A stretch of 64,000 nucleotides of DNA from JBBIJR01 sp037445875 (GTDB taxonomy: Bacteria > CLD3 > SB21). A program made the position numbers and the translations under genes. This document shows positions 53,020 to 61,795 of this stretch, one piece after another (within the stretch, counting starts at the first letter, position 1; every line of letters starts with the position of its first letter). The stretch covers positions 1-64,000 of the forward strand of contig JBBIJR010000002.1 of the NCBI GenBank assembly GCA_037445875.1, in the 5' to 3' direction. The notes beneath the pieces were generated by a model. It was not told the origin of the DNA and did not search any database. It was given only the letters and a program-made list of their open reading frames with translations.

Positions 53020-54417
53020 ATGACGACGTTAACCCACAAGCACGCTTTTTCTGAAATCCTCGACCCCACGCGCGTGCTCGATGATCCTTCCAGTCTGCAC
53101 GAATACGGCCGGGACCGCACACGCGTGCATGCATCCGCACCTTCGCTCGTGTTGTTCCCGAAGACGACGGAGGAAGTCGTACGCGTCGTGGAGTACTGCG
53201 CGCGGGAGCGCCTGCCGATCGTGCCGTCGGGCGGGCGCACAGGCTACGCGGGCGCCGCGGTGGCCGCACACGGTGAGGTGGTCGTGAGCATGGGTAAAAT
53301 GGACCGCATACTCGGAATCGACCTCGAGTCCGGGTGCGTCGAGGTGGAGGCGGGCGCCATCCTCGAAAACGTCCAGCGCGCGGTGGCGGAGGCCGGCCTG
53401 TACTTCCCGCTCGACTTTGCCGCCCGCGGCAGCGCCCAGATCGGCGGCTGCATCGCCACCAATGCCGGCGGGCTGAAGGTGATCAAGTACGGCATGACCC
53501 GCGAACTCGTCCTCGGCCTCGAAGCCGTCTGCGGAAGCGGACAGGTCCTCCGTCTCAATACCAGCCTGCACAAGAACAATTCGGGCTACGATCTGAAGCA
53601 GTTCCTGATCGGCGCGGAAGGCACGCTCGGGATCGTCACCCGCGCCACGATGAAAATCGTTCCTAAGCCGAAACGGCTCAACGTCGCGCTGATCGCGCTG
53701 GGCCGGCTGGCGGATGCGCCGCCCGTACTGAAAGAGGCGCGGCTTCGATCGCTGGACCTCACCGCGGCGGAGTTCTTCACCGGCGCCTGCCTCGAAGCGG
53801 TCATGGCCCACCTGCCGCAGACGCGCCCGCCGTTCCCGACCCGCTATCCGTGCTACCTCCTGATCGAGATCGACGAGGGTGAACACGAGGAGCAATTGGC
53901 GGCGTTGCTGGAACATGTTTCGGGCATGGTAGGCCTGGAGGACGCGACCGTGGCGACGGGTGCGCAGAGTTTCCGCGAGCTGTGGGCCCTGCGCGAGAAC
54001 ATTTCCGAGAGCATCGGCACGCTCGGCCTCGTGCACAAGAACGACATCGCCGTACCGCTGTCGTTGATGCCGGCGTTCGTCGGCGCGCTCGAATCGCTGG
54101 TCCGCGAACGCTATGGCGGCCTCGACGTGCTGCTCTTCGGCCACATCGGCGACGGGAACGTCCACGTCAACGCCATCGACCGGACGTCGAAGGATGCGGC
54201 GGGTTTTGAGGCGCGGATGGAGGAACTCGACACCGCCCTGTGCGAGTTGACCCGGTCGTACAACGGCAGCATCAGCGCGGAACACGGCATCGGCCTGCTC
54301 AAGAAACGGCTCCTGCATCTCCAGCGCGATTCTGTGCAGATCGAGCTGATGAGAACCATCAAACGCACATTCGACCCGGCGAAAATTTTCAATCCGGGGA
54401 AGATTGTGGATTGGTAG
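53020..54417 (+). CDS. FAD-linked oxidase/dehydrogenase, GlcD/D-lactate dehydrogenase type
   Basis: A 465-residue VAO/PCMH-type flavoprotein. The FAD-binding half holds LVLFPKTTEEVVRVVEYCA, PSGGRTGYAGAA and GGCIATNAGGLKVIKYG, and the C-terminal cap holds LFGHIGDGNVHVN and SAEHGIGLLKKR, the usual pattern for 2-hydroxyacid dehydrogenases such as glycolate or D-lactate oxidising enzymes. All key segments appear intact. It is a single gene without neighbouring GlcE/GlcF genes. Substrate is therefore undecided. Confidence 0.93.
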   Translation: MTTLTHKHAFSEILDPTRVLDDPSSLHEYGRDRTRVHASAPSLVLFPKTTEEVVRVVEYCARERLPIVPSGGRTGYAGAAVAAHGEVVVSMGKMDRILGIDLESGCVEVEAGAILENVQRAVAEAGLYFPLDFAARGSAQIGGCIATNAGGLKVIKYGMTRELVLGLEAVCGSGQVLRLNTSLHKNNSGYDLKQFLIGAEGTLGIVTRATMKIVPKPKRLNVALIALGRLADAPPVLKEARLRSLDLTAAEFFTGACLEAVMAHLPQTRPPFPTRYPCYLLIEIDEGEHEEQLAALLEHVSGMVGLEDATVATGAQSFRELWALRENISESIGTLGLVHKNDIAVPLSLMPAFVGALESLVRERYGGLDVLLFGHIGDGNVHVNAIDRTSKDAAGFEARMEELDTALCELTRSYNGSISAEHGIGLLKKRLLHLQRDSVQIELMRTIKRTFDPAKIFNPGKIVDW

Positions 54418-54935
54418 CTGCCTTTTGACCGGGTGTACTCTCCAAGCAGGTCGGAGCGTTCGCTATTCCCGGCTTCTTCTTGTGGGGAGAATGACGCTAA
54501 TCGATCCGATCCCCTTTCTTCTGGCGCCCCGACGCTTGCGGTCGGGGCAGGCTCCAGAAAGGGGACAAAGTGCTCCTGAGGCGCATCAGCCCCCGGCTGA
54601 AAAACAGCGGCTGTGGAAAAAATCCCGACGCGAGTCGGGACGAACTCTGGTTCTTGATCGGCGTGGAGGTGCACGCCATCCCGGGGTGGACTCAGTTCCT
54701 TGCTTTCATCGTGCGGACATACTTTGTCGGAAAAGTGTGGCTGAGAATCCTTGATGTGTCCAATGACGGCGTTCGGAAGCGTCCGGGCACGGCTGGTTCG
54801 CAATGCTGATTTCGACCATCATGAGAAAATTCATCGAGTTCTGCTGATAAGGCGCCACAAATGCTCCACCGCTTTTCGCATACTCGATTGGGAGACTAAC
54901 CTTCTAACACGATCACCCACCGAATGAGGCCGACC
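54418..54935. other. Intergenic region with nested inverted repeats
   Basis: About 520 bases, no gene. It contains the nested palindrome listed at 54511-54564, a small TCCCGAC/GTCGGGA hairpin near 54632-54649, and AAAACAGCGGCTGT near 54601, which also occurs at about 21.22 kb. Confidence 0.6.
54511..54564. repeat. Nested REP-like palindrome
   Basis: Outer arms CCCCTTTCT... and ...AGAAAGGGG enclose inner arms CCCCGAC and GTCGGGG around a 7-base loop. The layout resembles the 24.43-24.49 kb element, where outer arms contain CTTTGG/CCAAAG and the inner palindrome GACCGAAGGTC. Confidence 0.7.
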
Positions 54936-55569
54936 ATGACCCGCCTGTTGTTGTCCACAATGATGTTTATCACACTCACGCGAAATTTGTACTCGCAAAC
55001 CGATTCGATATCGCTGGAGGGAAAAACGGCTTTAATGTTTCAGCTGGAACGGGACTTCGACTTCACATCTTTCGAGGGTGGATTGATTACCATGAAGAAG
55101 CAGCTAACCGAGAAAAGCCTGGCGGCTGGGCATCGGTCTCAGCGGCTACCATGCGGAGGGAGAGATCGTGGTGCCTCAGGATACCGCAATGCCCATCCAG
55201 GACTCCGATGAGTCATCCTTTAGCGGAAGTGTCTCGTTCTCGTTTCAGTTCTTTCCGTACAGCAAGGACCGGATCCGTTTCTATTACGGGTATGGTGTGC
55301 GTGTGGCGTACGATCATCGCTGGAGTAGCGACGGCGATCTATTGTCAGACTATCTTGACAGGATCACATTGGGACCGGTCGCGTACGTCGGAGTGGAATG
55401 GTCTGTGAAAGATCAAATCGGCATTTCCGGCGAGTATGGCTCGCAGTTGTACTATTCCTATTCCTTCGTGAAGTTCGCCGGCGAACTGATTGGCGATTAC
55501 AAGATCGATACCCATACGGCTGGATTCAGACAAGACAACGTGCGATTGGGCATCTCGGTCTACTTCTGA
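54936..55569 (+). pseudogene. Frameshifted outer-membrane beta-barrel protein
   Basis: The first frame begins MTRLLLSTMMFITLTRNLYSQ, a signal peptide, and reads to about 55112. Coding continues one frame over with GLSGYHAEGEIVV and runs to YF at 55569, ending in VRLGISVYF, typical of small barrel proteins. Removing one A from the AAAA at 55113-55116 would restore one continuous 210-residue protein. The cause may be a real mutation, a sequencing error at the homopolymer, or slippage. If intact it would be an outer-membrane protein of unknown function. Confidence 0.7.
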
Positions 55570-55661
55570 GCCTGCCGTCCCTCCGTCGCCAGATTCACCG
55601 GTGTAGTGACACTTTCGTGTTGCTTGTAACTTATGAATACACAGAGAGTTATTGGCTATCC

Positions 55662-55696
55662 GCAAATTATCGATGCTATAACATGTAAGATTTGCA
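55662..55696. promoter_or_regulatory. Palindromic operator-like element, copy 1
   Basis: 35 bases starting GCAAATTATC and ending TTTGCA, 32/35 identical to copy 2 located 114 bases further on. Near-complete dyad symmetry around the central TATA. AT-rich against the surrounding GC-rich genes. Confidence 0.7.
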
Positions 55697-55775
55697 GATA
55701 CCATGGTTGCTATCTAAATGCAGAACCGAGATTGTGCAAACAAATTACATGAAAACAAATCCTTGCATTTGAATT

Positions 55776-55810
55776 GCAAATTATCTATGCTATAACATGA
55801 ATAATTTGCA
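55776..55810. promoter_or_regulatory. Palindromic operator-like element, copy 2
   Basis: Perfect outer arms GCAAATTAT and ATAATTTGC enclose ATG...CAT and a CTATAA core, forming a ~34-bp dyad that ends 12 bases before the ATPase start codon. The position is suited to repression or autoregulation of that gene. Confidence 0.75.
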
Positions 55811-55822
55811 CAATCCATATAA

Positions 55823-57259
55823 ATGACAGATTTACAAACAATTCTGAGACCTTACAATCCGTGGTGGTCTGATAATCCAGAGAATCTGGCAAATCTCCCT
55901 CCGTTTCATCGCCCTATTTTCCATCAGCTTTGCGAAGAACTGCAGACGGTGCCTCAAATCCTCTCGATCACCGGTCCCCGACGGATCGGGAAGAGCACGC
56001 TACTTTACCAGATAGTCAAGAAGTTCCTCGCACAGAGTCTCAGGCCGGACCATCTGATCTACTATTCATTTGACGATCCTGCCCTCATCGCCCGCCACAT
56101 CAAGGTGGACGAGCTTTTCGACCACATCATGAAACTTGTTGTCAGGCAAAGGGAGTCAGGGCCGACCTATCTGTTCCTTGATGAGATACAGCGATGGGAA
56201 CGTTGGGAGTTGTACCTGAAGAAATACTACGATCTCAGATACCCGTTTAAAGCAGTCATCTCGGGCTCAGCTTCGTCCCCTATTTTCAAGAAGAGCAGGG
56301 AAAGCCTGCTGGGACGAGTCAAAGACTTCCACTTGTTGCCCTTTTCATTTCGTGAGTTCGTGCTCTATTCGCTGCACGACACCACGGACCTGCTGCAGGA
56401 AGTCAATGCACTATACTCGCTGGGAAAGACGACGCAGGGAATGTTCGCCGAGGATCCTCTCGTCGAACTACAGACGGTAACACTCAGATTGCCCGATGAA
56501 CGACTACAGACCGAACTTGACCGGCTTCTCAGGCTGTATCTACTTGAAGGAGGGTTTCCCGAAGTTTGGGCGCTCCCCACCTGGGTCCACAAACAGGAGT
56601 ACCTGTATGACAACCAGGTAAAGAAAGTGATTTACGAGGACTTGATCCTTGCGGCAGAATTTCGAAAACCGGAACTTCTGAAACGCTTCTATATTTCGCT
56701 GCTGGAAATACCGGGACGAGAGATCAGTGTGCAAACCGTCGTCAAGGAAACCGAGGTCGCCGCTTCCCAGATCGAAAAATACCTCCCCCTGCTCGAAATG
56801 ACGGATCTTGTTTATCGGATATCCAAATTTCGCACGAAACCTCTGCGTCTGCGCAAGGGATTAATGAAGTTCTACCTTGTGGATCTCGCACTGCGCAATG
56901 CGGTCTTACGATTGAATGAGACGTTGCTGTCGGATGACACGACCCTCGGTCTTTACGCGGAGAATCTCGTCTTCCTTGCTCTCAGGAAATGGAGAGGAAC
57001 GATTCAACTGGACTACTACCGCGAACGTCATTCCGAGGTGGATTTCATCGTTCACTGCGGGCCGCAACGATTTCTTCCCGTTGAAGTGAAGTATCGGAAC
57101 GAGATCAAAGCTGGTGACCTTGCCGGCGTGCAGAGATTCTGCAACAGGTTCCCTCCGTCGCCTCAGGCAATCCTTGTGACCAAGCGATGGGCCGACTTTG
57201 GCAGAAAGGAGGGCGCATTTCTGCTCCCTTTACCGATGTTTCTCCTGCTTTTTGACTGA
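55823..57259 (+). CDS. AAA_14/DUF4143 ATPase
   Basis: A 478-residue P-loop ATPase. Walker A is ITGPRRIGKSTLLYQ (about 50-64), Walker B YLFLDEIQRW, with the sensor-like ISGSASSPIF, followed by a DUF4143 C-terminal part with a PD-(D/E)XK-like look: DYYRERHSEVDFIV and FLPVEVKYR near the end. Proteins of this class occur in many copies per genome and have been proposed to act in nucleic-acid transactions or as mobile selfish or toxin-like elements, but their role is unproven. It stands alone with its own AT-rich control region holding two palindromes. Confidence 0.88.
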   Translation: MTDLQTILRPYNPWWSDNPENLANLPPFHRPIFHQLCEELQTVPQILSITGPRRIGKSTLLYQIVKKFLAQSLRPDHLIYYSFDDPALIARHIKVDELFDHIMKLVVRQRESGPTYLFLDEIQRWERWELYLKKYYDLRYPFKAVISGSASSPIFKKSRESLLGRVKDFHLLPFSFREFVLYSLHDTTDLLQEVNALYSLGKTTQGMFAEDPLVELQTVTLRLPDERLQTELDRLLRLYLLEGGFPEVWALPTWVHKQEYLYDNQVKKVIYEDLILAAEFRKPELLKRFYISLLEIPGREISVQTVVKETEVAASQIEKYLPLLEMTDLVYRISKFRTKPLRLRKGLMKFYLVDLALRNAVLRLNETLLSDDTTLGLYAENLVFLALRKWRGTIQLDYYRERHSEVDFIVHCGPQRFLPVEVKYRNEIKAGDLAGVQRFCNRFPPSPQAILVTKRWADFGRKEGAFLLPLPMFLLLFD

Positions 57260-57289
57260 AAGCGCATCCCAATCGAAAGGACCCATCCC

Positions 57290-57820
57290 ATGTTTCGCCT
57301 TTGCTTGCTGTTCCTGCTCATCCCACCGCTGCTCAACGGACAGACCGCCTCGAAACCGGACCCTTGGAGTCGGATGAAATTCCTTGAGGGCAAGTGGGAA
57401 GGGACCGGATCGGGCGAGCCGGGGGTGTCGACCGTGGAGCGGGAATACCGCTTCGTCCTCGGCGGCAAGTTTCTCTTCGTCCAGAGCAAGTCAACCTACG
57501 CACCGCAGGAAAAGAACCCCAGAGGGGAAGTGCACGAGGAATGGGGGCTGTTCAGCTTTGACCGCCGCAGGAAGTCATTCGTGCTGCGGCAGTTCCACGT
57601 GGAAGGGTTTGTGAACCAATTCGTTCTCGATTCGACATTTTCCGACAGCACGACTCTCGTTTTCGTCACCGAGTCCATCGAAAATATCGCGCCGGACTGG
57701 AAGGCCAGGGAGACTTACCGAATGTTAGGCGAGGATGAATTCATCGAAATCTTCGAACTCACCCCGCCGGGGAAGGAGTTTGCCGTTTATTCGGAGAACC
57801 GCTTGAAGCGAAAACAATAA
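57290..57820 (+). CDS. Secreted beta-barrel-like protein (DUF1579/nitrobindin-like)
   Basis: A 176-residue exported protein with signal peptide (MFRLCLLFLLIPPLLNG). The mature part begins MKFLEGKWEGTGSGEPG and has up-and-down beta strands with EREYRFVLGGKFLFVQSKS and ETYRMLGEDEFIEIFEL. This layout resembles DUF1579 and nitrobindin-like lipid or heme-binding barrels. AAGGA precedes the ATG. It follows the AAA ATPase by 30 bp but probably has its own ribosome site and function. Confidence 0.7.
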   Translation: MFRLCLLFLLIPPLLNGQTASKPDPWSRMKFLEGKWEGTGSGEPGVSTVEREYRFVLGGKFLFVQSKSTYAPQEKNPRGEVHEEWGLFSFDRRRKSFVLRQFHVEGFVNQFVLDSTFSDSTTLVFVTESIENIAPDWKARETYRMLGEDEFIEIFELTPPGKEFAVYSENRLKRKQ

Positions 57821-57863
57821 TAACAGCAGGCTTTTCGACTCGGTCTCCGGCCGCGATTCCGCC

Positions 57864-59120
57864 TTATCCTCTGGCCAGCATTCCTGCGATCCGCGCGGTG
57901 AGATGTTTCCTTACCGATGAACTCGTAACGCTCGATTCTATGAAGCCCAGCGTATGCTCCAACACGTTCCGGCTGATGTCGTTTCTGTTCAGCATCGCGG
58001 TGAGGGCCTCTTCCTGTCCCGATGAGGATTCGACGTGCGCCGCGGTCTCCACATACCTGAGCCACACGGCGTCCTCGGACGACGGGCAGGCGGATGCAAA
58101 CACAACCAGCACATCGGTCTGAGCGGAACTCGACCCGATTTCCCGCACGGCATCGAGGATCTCCATCCAGGACGAACGCTCCAGCGTCCTGATTTCCATG
58201 AGCGCCAACAGCGCCCTTTTCTGCCCGGAGGAGGATTCAACGCCTCGTACGGCCTTGACGTAGGCCAAAACGACGGCCGGGGTCATGGCCACGTTGTGTG
58301 TCATGCGGACGAGCGACTCGACCTGCCGGGAACTCGATTCGATCGACTGGATCGTGCGCGTCATGGCAAGAGCCGACGCTTCGTCGATCCGCCGTCTTCC
58401 GATGATGTCGGCCAGCGCCTCAGCCTGCCGGGAACTCGAGGCGATCTTGTTTACCGCTTCGATGAGTTCCCGTGTGTAGAGCGAGTCCTCCGGGAAACGT
58501 GCGGCCAGGTCGGACAGGGTTTCCTGAAGTCTCGAACTGCTGCCGATCTCTTCGCCGGAGACCCGTACCAGGCGGCGCAGCTGGTCGGACGATAACCCGG
58601 GGAGTTCCGAAATAACCTCCACGTAGACTCTTCGGGCCCGGTCGCTTTCCGTCCTGCGGACGGCCCTCAGGGCGCTGTCGAAGCCTTCTTTTTCTAGAAT
58701 CCTCCTCACGCGGGCAGCGGCTCCGAGGGCTGTCTTCCGTACCACCACCGGCAGCACTCGGGCGAGCCATTGCTGGGCATCGTCCTCCCACGCGGCCGCT
58801 CTTCCCTGCAAGTGGAACTCATAGGTCAGTGTACTGTCCAACCCGGACCGGACGGTCAGCGAGCGGAAGGTGAGCCAGTTGCGTTCCTCGATGGTCACAA
58901 ACCCGCCGGCTGCGATCCTGACAATGGATGCATCATCGGCGGAGATCTCCACTTCGCCGCTGCTGGCGACCTCGAGGCTGTACAGGATGGAGTTGTGGCC
59001 ATATCGGACCTCGTTTCGGTCCTCGTCGTCGTCCCAGACGAAATGCTGCGGCTTTGTGTCGGCCGGAGTCAGAAGCATCCACAATGCCGCTGCCAGCCAC
59101 GCGTATACGATCGTCGCCAT
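57864..59120 (-). CDS. Secreted SSS-repeat helical solenoid protein
   Basis: A 418-residue protein with an N-terminal hydrophobic signal (MATIVYAWLAAALWMLLTP), a ~170-residue beta-rich and helical part, and then six ~34-residue repeats (about 230-400), each starting [IV][EG]SSS-x-Q-x-x-x-L and ending about x-[AI]-V, predicted two-helix HEAT-like units. Examples are IASSSRQAEALADI, IESSSRQVESLVRM and VESSSGQKRALLAL. The role is unknown, but solenoids often bind proteins. The ATG follows GGAGAG. It lies 11 bp after the DUF6249 gene and would share its promoter. Confidence 0.78.
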   Translation of the reverse strand: MATIVYAWLAAALWMLLTPADTKPQHFVWDDDEDRNEVRYGHNSILYSLEVASSGEVEISADDASIVRIAAGGFVTIEERNWLTFRSLTVRSGLDSTLTYEFHLQGRAAAWEDDAQQWLARVLPVVVRKTALGAAARVRRILEKEGFDSALRAVRRTESDRARRVYVEVISELPGLSSDQLRRLVRVSGEEIGSSSRLQETLSDLAARFPEDSLYTRELIEAVNKIASSSRQAEALADIIGRRRIDEASALAMTRTIQSIESSSRQVESLVRMTHNVAMTPAVVLAYVKAVRGVESSSGQKRALLALMEIRTLERSSWMEILDAVREIGSSSAQTDVLVVFASACPSSEDAVWLRYVETAAHVESSSGQEEALTAMLNRNDISRNVLEHTLGFIESSVTSSSVRKHLTARIAGMLARG

Positions 59121-59131
59121 GAAACTCTCCC

Positions 59132-59470
59132 TCAGTTCTTGTTCTTCTCTTCGTAGTTCTTTGCCATGTAGTAATACGCAATGAAGGCGATGCCGGCGAA
59201 GAGCATCATCAGGCCGACCGATGCCGGTCCCTCGAGTGCGACCGGAAAGAGATTGACCAGGAAGAGGGCCAGACCGACGGCGATCAGGACCATGCCCCAT
59301 TTGAGGGCAGACAGGTACGGCACGGTCTGGCTGAAGATCTGGCGCGACTTCTCGTCGACCAGACCCTTGTCGATCATCTTCTGCCGTGTCCGGTTGTCCG
59401 TGATGACCTTGATGGCCGCCACGATGGCAAAGAACATGGCGATGGGAATCAGGAACTCGAAGTGGTCCAT
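59132..59470 (-). CDS. DUF6249-type small membrane protein
   Basis: A 112-residue protein with three hydrophobic helices: LIPIAMFFAIVAAIKVI, WGMVLIAVGLALFLVNL and VGLMMLFAGIAFIAYY, and a charged middle (DNRTRQKMIDKGLVDEKSR) matching the DUF6249 family. Function unknown. It is the first gene of the minus arm of the ECF divergon and its promoter mirrors that of the sigma factor. Confidence 0.85.
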   Translation of the reverse strand: MDHFEFLIPIAMFFAIVAAIKVITDNRTRQKMIDKGLVDEKSRQIFSQTVPYLSALKWGMVLIAVGLALFLVNLFPVALEGPASVGLMMLFAGIAFIAYYYMAKNYEEKNKN

Positions 59471-59526
59471 ACGGTAACTCCCTTATTTTGCTTGTCTGTG
59501 ACCGGTTTTGTGGCTTTCTTTAACCA

Positions 59527-59554
59527 ATAGACCGGCCACGCCTCGGATTGTTGC
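59527..59554 (-). promoter_or_regulatory. ECF-type promoter of the DUF6249/SSS-repeat unit
   Basis: On the minus strand GCAAC (59554-59550) and GTCTAT (59532-59527) are separated by 17 bases, the same geometry as the plus-strand promoter 14 bases away. Match to an ECF-type -35/-10 pair is inferred. Confidence 0.55.
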
Positions 59555-59567
59555 AGGCCGGTGCGGT

Positions 59568-59595
59568 GCAACTTTCCGGCGGCGTCCCTGTCTAA
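59568..59595 (+). promoter_or_regulatory. ECF-type autoregulated promoter of the sigma gene
   Basis: GCAAC (59568-59572) and GTCTAA (59590-59595) are 17 bases apart, 18 bases before the sigma-factor ATG. The downstream AAGGAGG is the ribosome site. The minus-strand promoter has the same boxes and spacing, suggesting one sigma factor reads both. Confidence 0.6.
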
Positions 59596-59613
59596 TGACT
59601 CTGTAAGGAGGAC

Positions 59614-60201
59614 ATGGACAACGACCGAACACAGATCCAGCGCATCCTCGGCGGCGATCAGCGTGCGTTTGAGGCGCTCATCAATGACCACCGGAAGCTC
59701 GTGTTCCACGTCGTTGCCCGGATCATCCCCAACCGGTCGGACAGGGAAGAAATCTGTCAGGACGTGTTCGTGAAAGTCTATCAGAATCTGTCGAAGTTCC
59801 AGTTCGAATCGAAGTTATCGACGTGGATCGCCCGTATTGCTTACAACACGAGTCTCAGCTATCTGGAGAAGAAGCGCCTGATGTTGTACGAGGACCTGAA
59901 AACGGAGGAAGACGACGCGGAGTATCCCATGGCGGCCGACGCATGGCACGAGGAGGAGGGCGTGGATGAAAAACTGATGGAGCGGGAAATCCGGGGCGTT
60001 CTGGAAACCGAGATAACCCGGCTGCCGGTACACTACCGCACGGTGCTCACGTTGTATCACGTCGACGAACTCAGCTATGAAGAGATCGGGTCGGTGATGA
60101 ACATGCCACAGGGTACCGTGAAGAGCTATCTGTTTCGGGCCAGGCGGATGTTGAAGGAGAGCCTTCTGACGCAATATCGGGAGGAGGAATTGCGCGTATG
60201 A
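59614..60201 (+). CDS. ECF RNA polymerase sigma factor
   Basis: A 195-residue sigma factor: region 2 with REEICQDVFVKVYQNLSKF and LSTWIARIAYNTSLSYLEKKR, region 4 with YEEIGSVMNMPQGTVKSYLFRARRMLKE. It has no extra N- or C-terminal domain. The AAGGAGG ribosome site is strong. The stop overlaps the anti-sigma start by ATGA, the usual coupled pair. It is expected to recognise the mirrored promoter pair upstream. Confidence 0.95.
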   Translation: MDNDRTQIQRILGGDQRAFEALINDHRKLVFHVVARIIPNRSDREEICQDVFVKVYQNLSKFQFESKLSTWIARIAYNTSLSYLEKKRLMLYEDLKTEEDDAEYPMAADAWHEEEGVDEKLMEREIRGVLETEITRLPVHYRTVLTLYHVDELSYEEIGSVMNMPQGTVKSYLFRARRMLKESLLTQYREEELRV

Positions 60202-60674
60202 AACATGGTACGGACAAACAACTGCAAGCCCTGGCGGCCGGTGAGCTTCTCGATGACCGGAAGGAACTCGAGTCCCACTTGGCCGTCTGTTCCGCGTGCC
60301 GCCATCAGCTCCATGTCTACCGTCAACTGATGTCCGTCCTGGCCGAGGCGCCGGCCGAGGAACTCTCCCCGAATTTTGCGTCTTCGGTCATCGGACGGAT
60401 CGAAGAATCGGGCAGCCGCGCGATGAACTACCTCGAGTGGGGCCTCGCGTCGATCATCGTACTCATCGGCGTGCCCATGGTGTTTGCGTACATCGACCGG
60501 GAAGGGCTGACCACACTGGCGCGGGATTCCTGGCTGGTACTGGCGGACGTGTTCCGATCGGTGGCTTCGGTGTCGTCGTTTCCCGTCGATACGAATCTCT
60601 CGCTCATCGCCGCCGCGGCGCTGGCCGTGGGTCTTTATCATCTTGCGGTTCGGCTTGCTTTCCGTCCGAGGTGA
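60198..60674 (+). CDS. Membrane anti-sigma factor, zinc-finger type
   Basis: A 158-residue protein: a cytosolic N-terminus with the zinc-binding HxxxCxxC motif (ESHLAVCSAC, His27, Cys31, Cys34), then a hydrophobic helix (WGLASIIVLIGVPMVFAY) and a second hydrophobic segment (LSLIAAAALAVGLYHLAV) at the C-terminus. The zinc anti-sigma domain should hold the preceding ECF sigma factor at the membrane until an envelope signal releases it. Confidence 0.88.
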   Translation: MKHGTDKQLQALAAGELLDDRKELESHLAVCSACRHQLHVYRQLMSVLAEAPAEELSPNFASSVIGRIEESGSRAMNYLEWGLASIIVLIGVPMVFAYIDREGLTTLARDSWLVLADVFRSVASVSSFPVDTNLSLIAAAALAVGLYHLAVRLAFRPR

Positions 60675-60737
60675 TGACCTTTCACGTACGGGCACGCTGC
60701 CTGTTGCCGAGACGGCAGCCCCACACGCCTGAACCGA

Positions 60738-61241
60738 ATGCGTTTCAGTTTCGTTGCTTCCGTCGCGCTTGTCGTTTGCAGCTGTTCGGCGTCGGAACGG
60801 ACGTCGCTTCCGGCCCGCGGTTCCGCGCGCATTACGCTCAAGAAGTACTCGCGTCAGATGGAGACCGGCCGCTTCAGTTTGACCGTGACGTACGTCGGAG
60901 TCAACGATTCCGCCCTTACCTTCGACATTAACGCGCGCAATGTCTCCGACCGGCCGTTGGTGCTGGACTGCGACAACGCGCAACTTTCGGTGAACGGATG
61001 CGACGTGCAATTCGAGGCGAGGATTCGGAACGCCGCTTCCATGCGGCTTCGGGTTCCGGCCGGAGACAGTCTCGGCTGCTGGCTGCAGTTTAGTCCCGTC
61101 CGCGATGAGGCCATGCCGTGTTTCCTGACGGGAGGGGTCATCGTCATGAAGGGCCTGTCGGTGTGGATCGATGGGCAGCGCACGGACTTCGGGGCCTTCC
61201 GATTTCAGCCCATCACGCTTCGACTGGATACGATACCTTGA
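60738..61241 (+). CDS. Putative lipoprotein of unknown function
   Basis: A 167-residue exported protein with hydrophobic signal and a lipobox-like VVCSC at residues 12-16, so lipid anchoring at Cys16 is likely. The mature part is beta-rich with three more Cys residues. No family recognised. It follows the anti-sigma gene by 63 bp in the same direction and could be co-regulated. Confidence 0.6.
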   Translation: MRFSFVASVALVVCSCSASERTSLPARGSARITLKKYSRQMETGRFSLTVTYVGVNDSALTFDINARNVSDRPLVLDCDNAQLSVNGCDVQFEARIRNAASMRLRVPAGDSLGCWLQFSPVRDEAMPCFLTGGVIVMKGLSVWIDGQRTDFGAFRFQPITLRLDTIP

Positions 61242-61795
61242 ACACAGCCCCGCCTTTTTGTTAGCTCACCTGGTAACGCACGCCCTCCTTTACCCGACCC
61301 TATTGAAGAAAACAAGAATAAGCTCTCCGGAATTAACAACTGTTTCTGCTGGTTAAGTTGTATGTTTTCCAAAACTTGAAAGACCCTGCATTCTCCCAGA
61401 TCATCGACAAACAAAGTTGGTCGATGTATCTTCCAATGGGTAGTCTCCCACATCTGACTCGGTCTTTCACCTGCCGGCACCTCCTGCGGCCACTGCGCCA
61501 TACCCCATCAGTCTTGAAGAACGTCCGCTGCCATGGTTGACTGAATGGTTCCACTGCCCGTCGAACTATTTGGAATGGTAAACGGAGGCCCAAAGTGCCG
61601 CTGGGTCCCGTCCTGCCTGGCTGCCTACTCCACGCAGTCGCGATTCATTCTCGCCCTGACCATCGCCACGACACTGAGTCTATGGCCCCCTGACGCCGGC
61701 CTTGTGGCGTCTGTGCTGGTGCTGGCTATCGGCGGTTTCGCTCAAGCCATGTTGGGGATTTGACAGTGATTTCCATATAACCGGAGGAGAAGCCC
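61242..61795. other. Intergenic region without recognised genes
   Basis: About 550 bases. A 72-codon open frame at 61545-61763 with a hydrophobic C-terminal half has no ribosome site and no similarity that I recognise, so I do not call it. Nothing else is seen. Confidence 0.5.

Noticed and set aside
61545..61763. Small open frame with hydrophobic C-terminal half
   Set aside because: No ribosome site, no recognised family and no conserved context.
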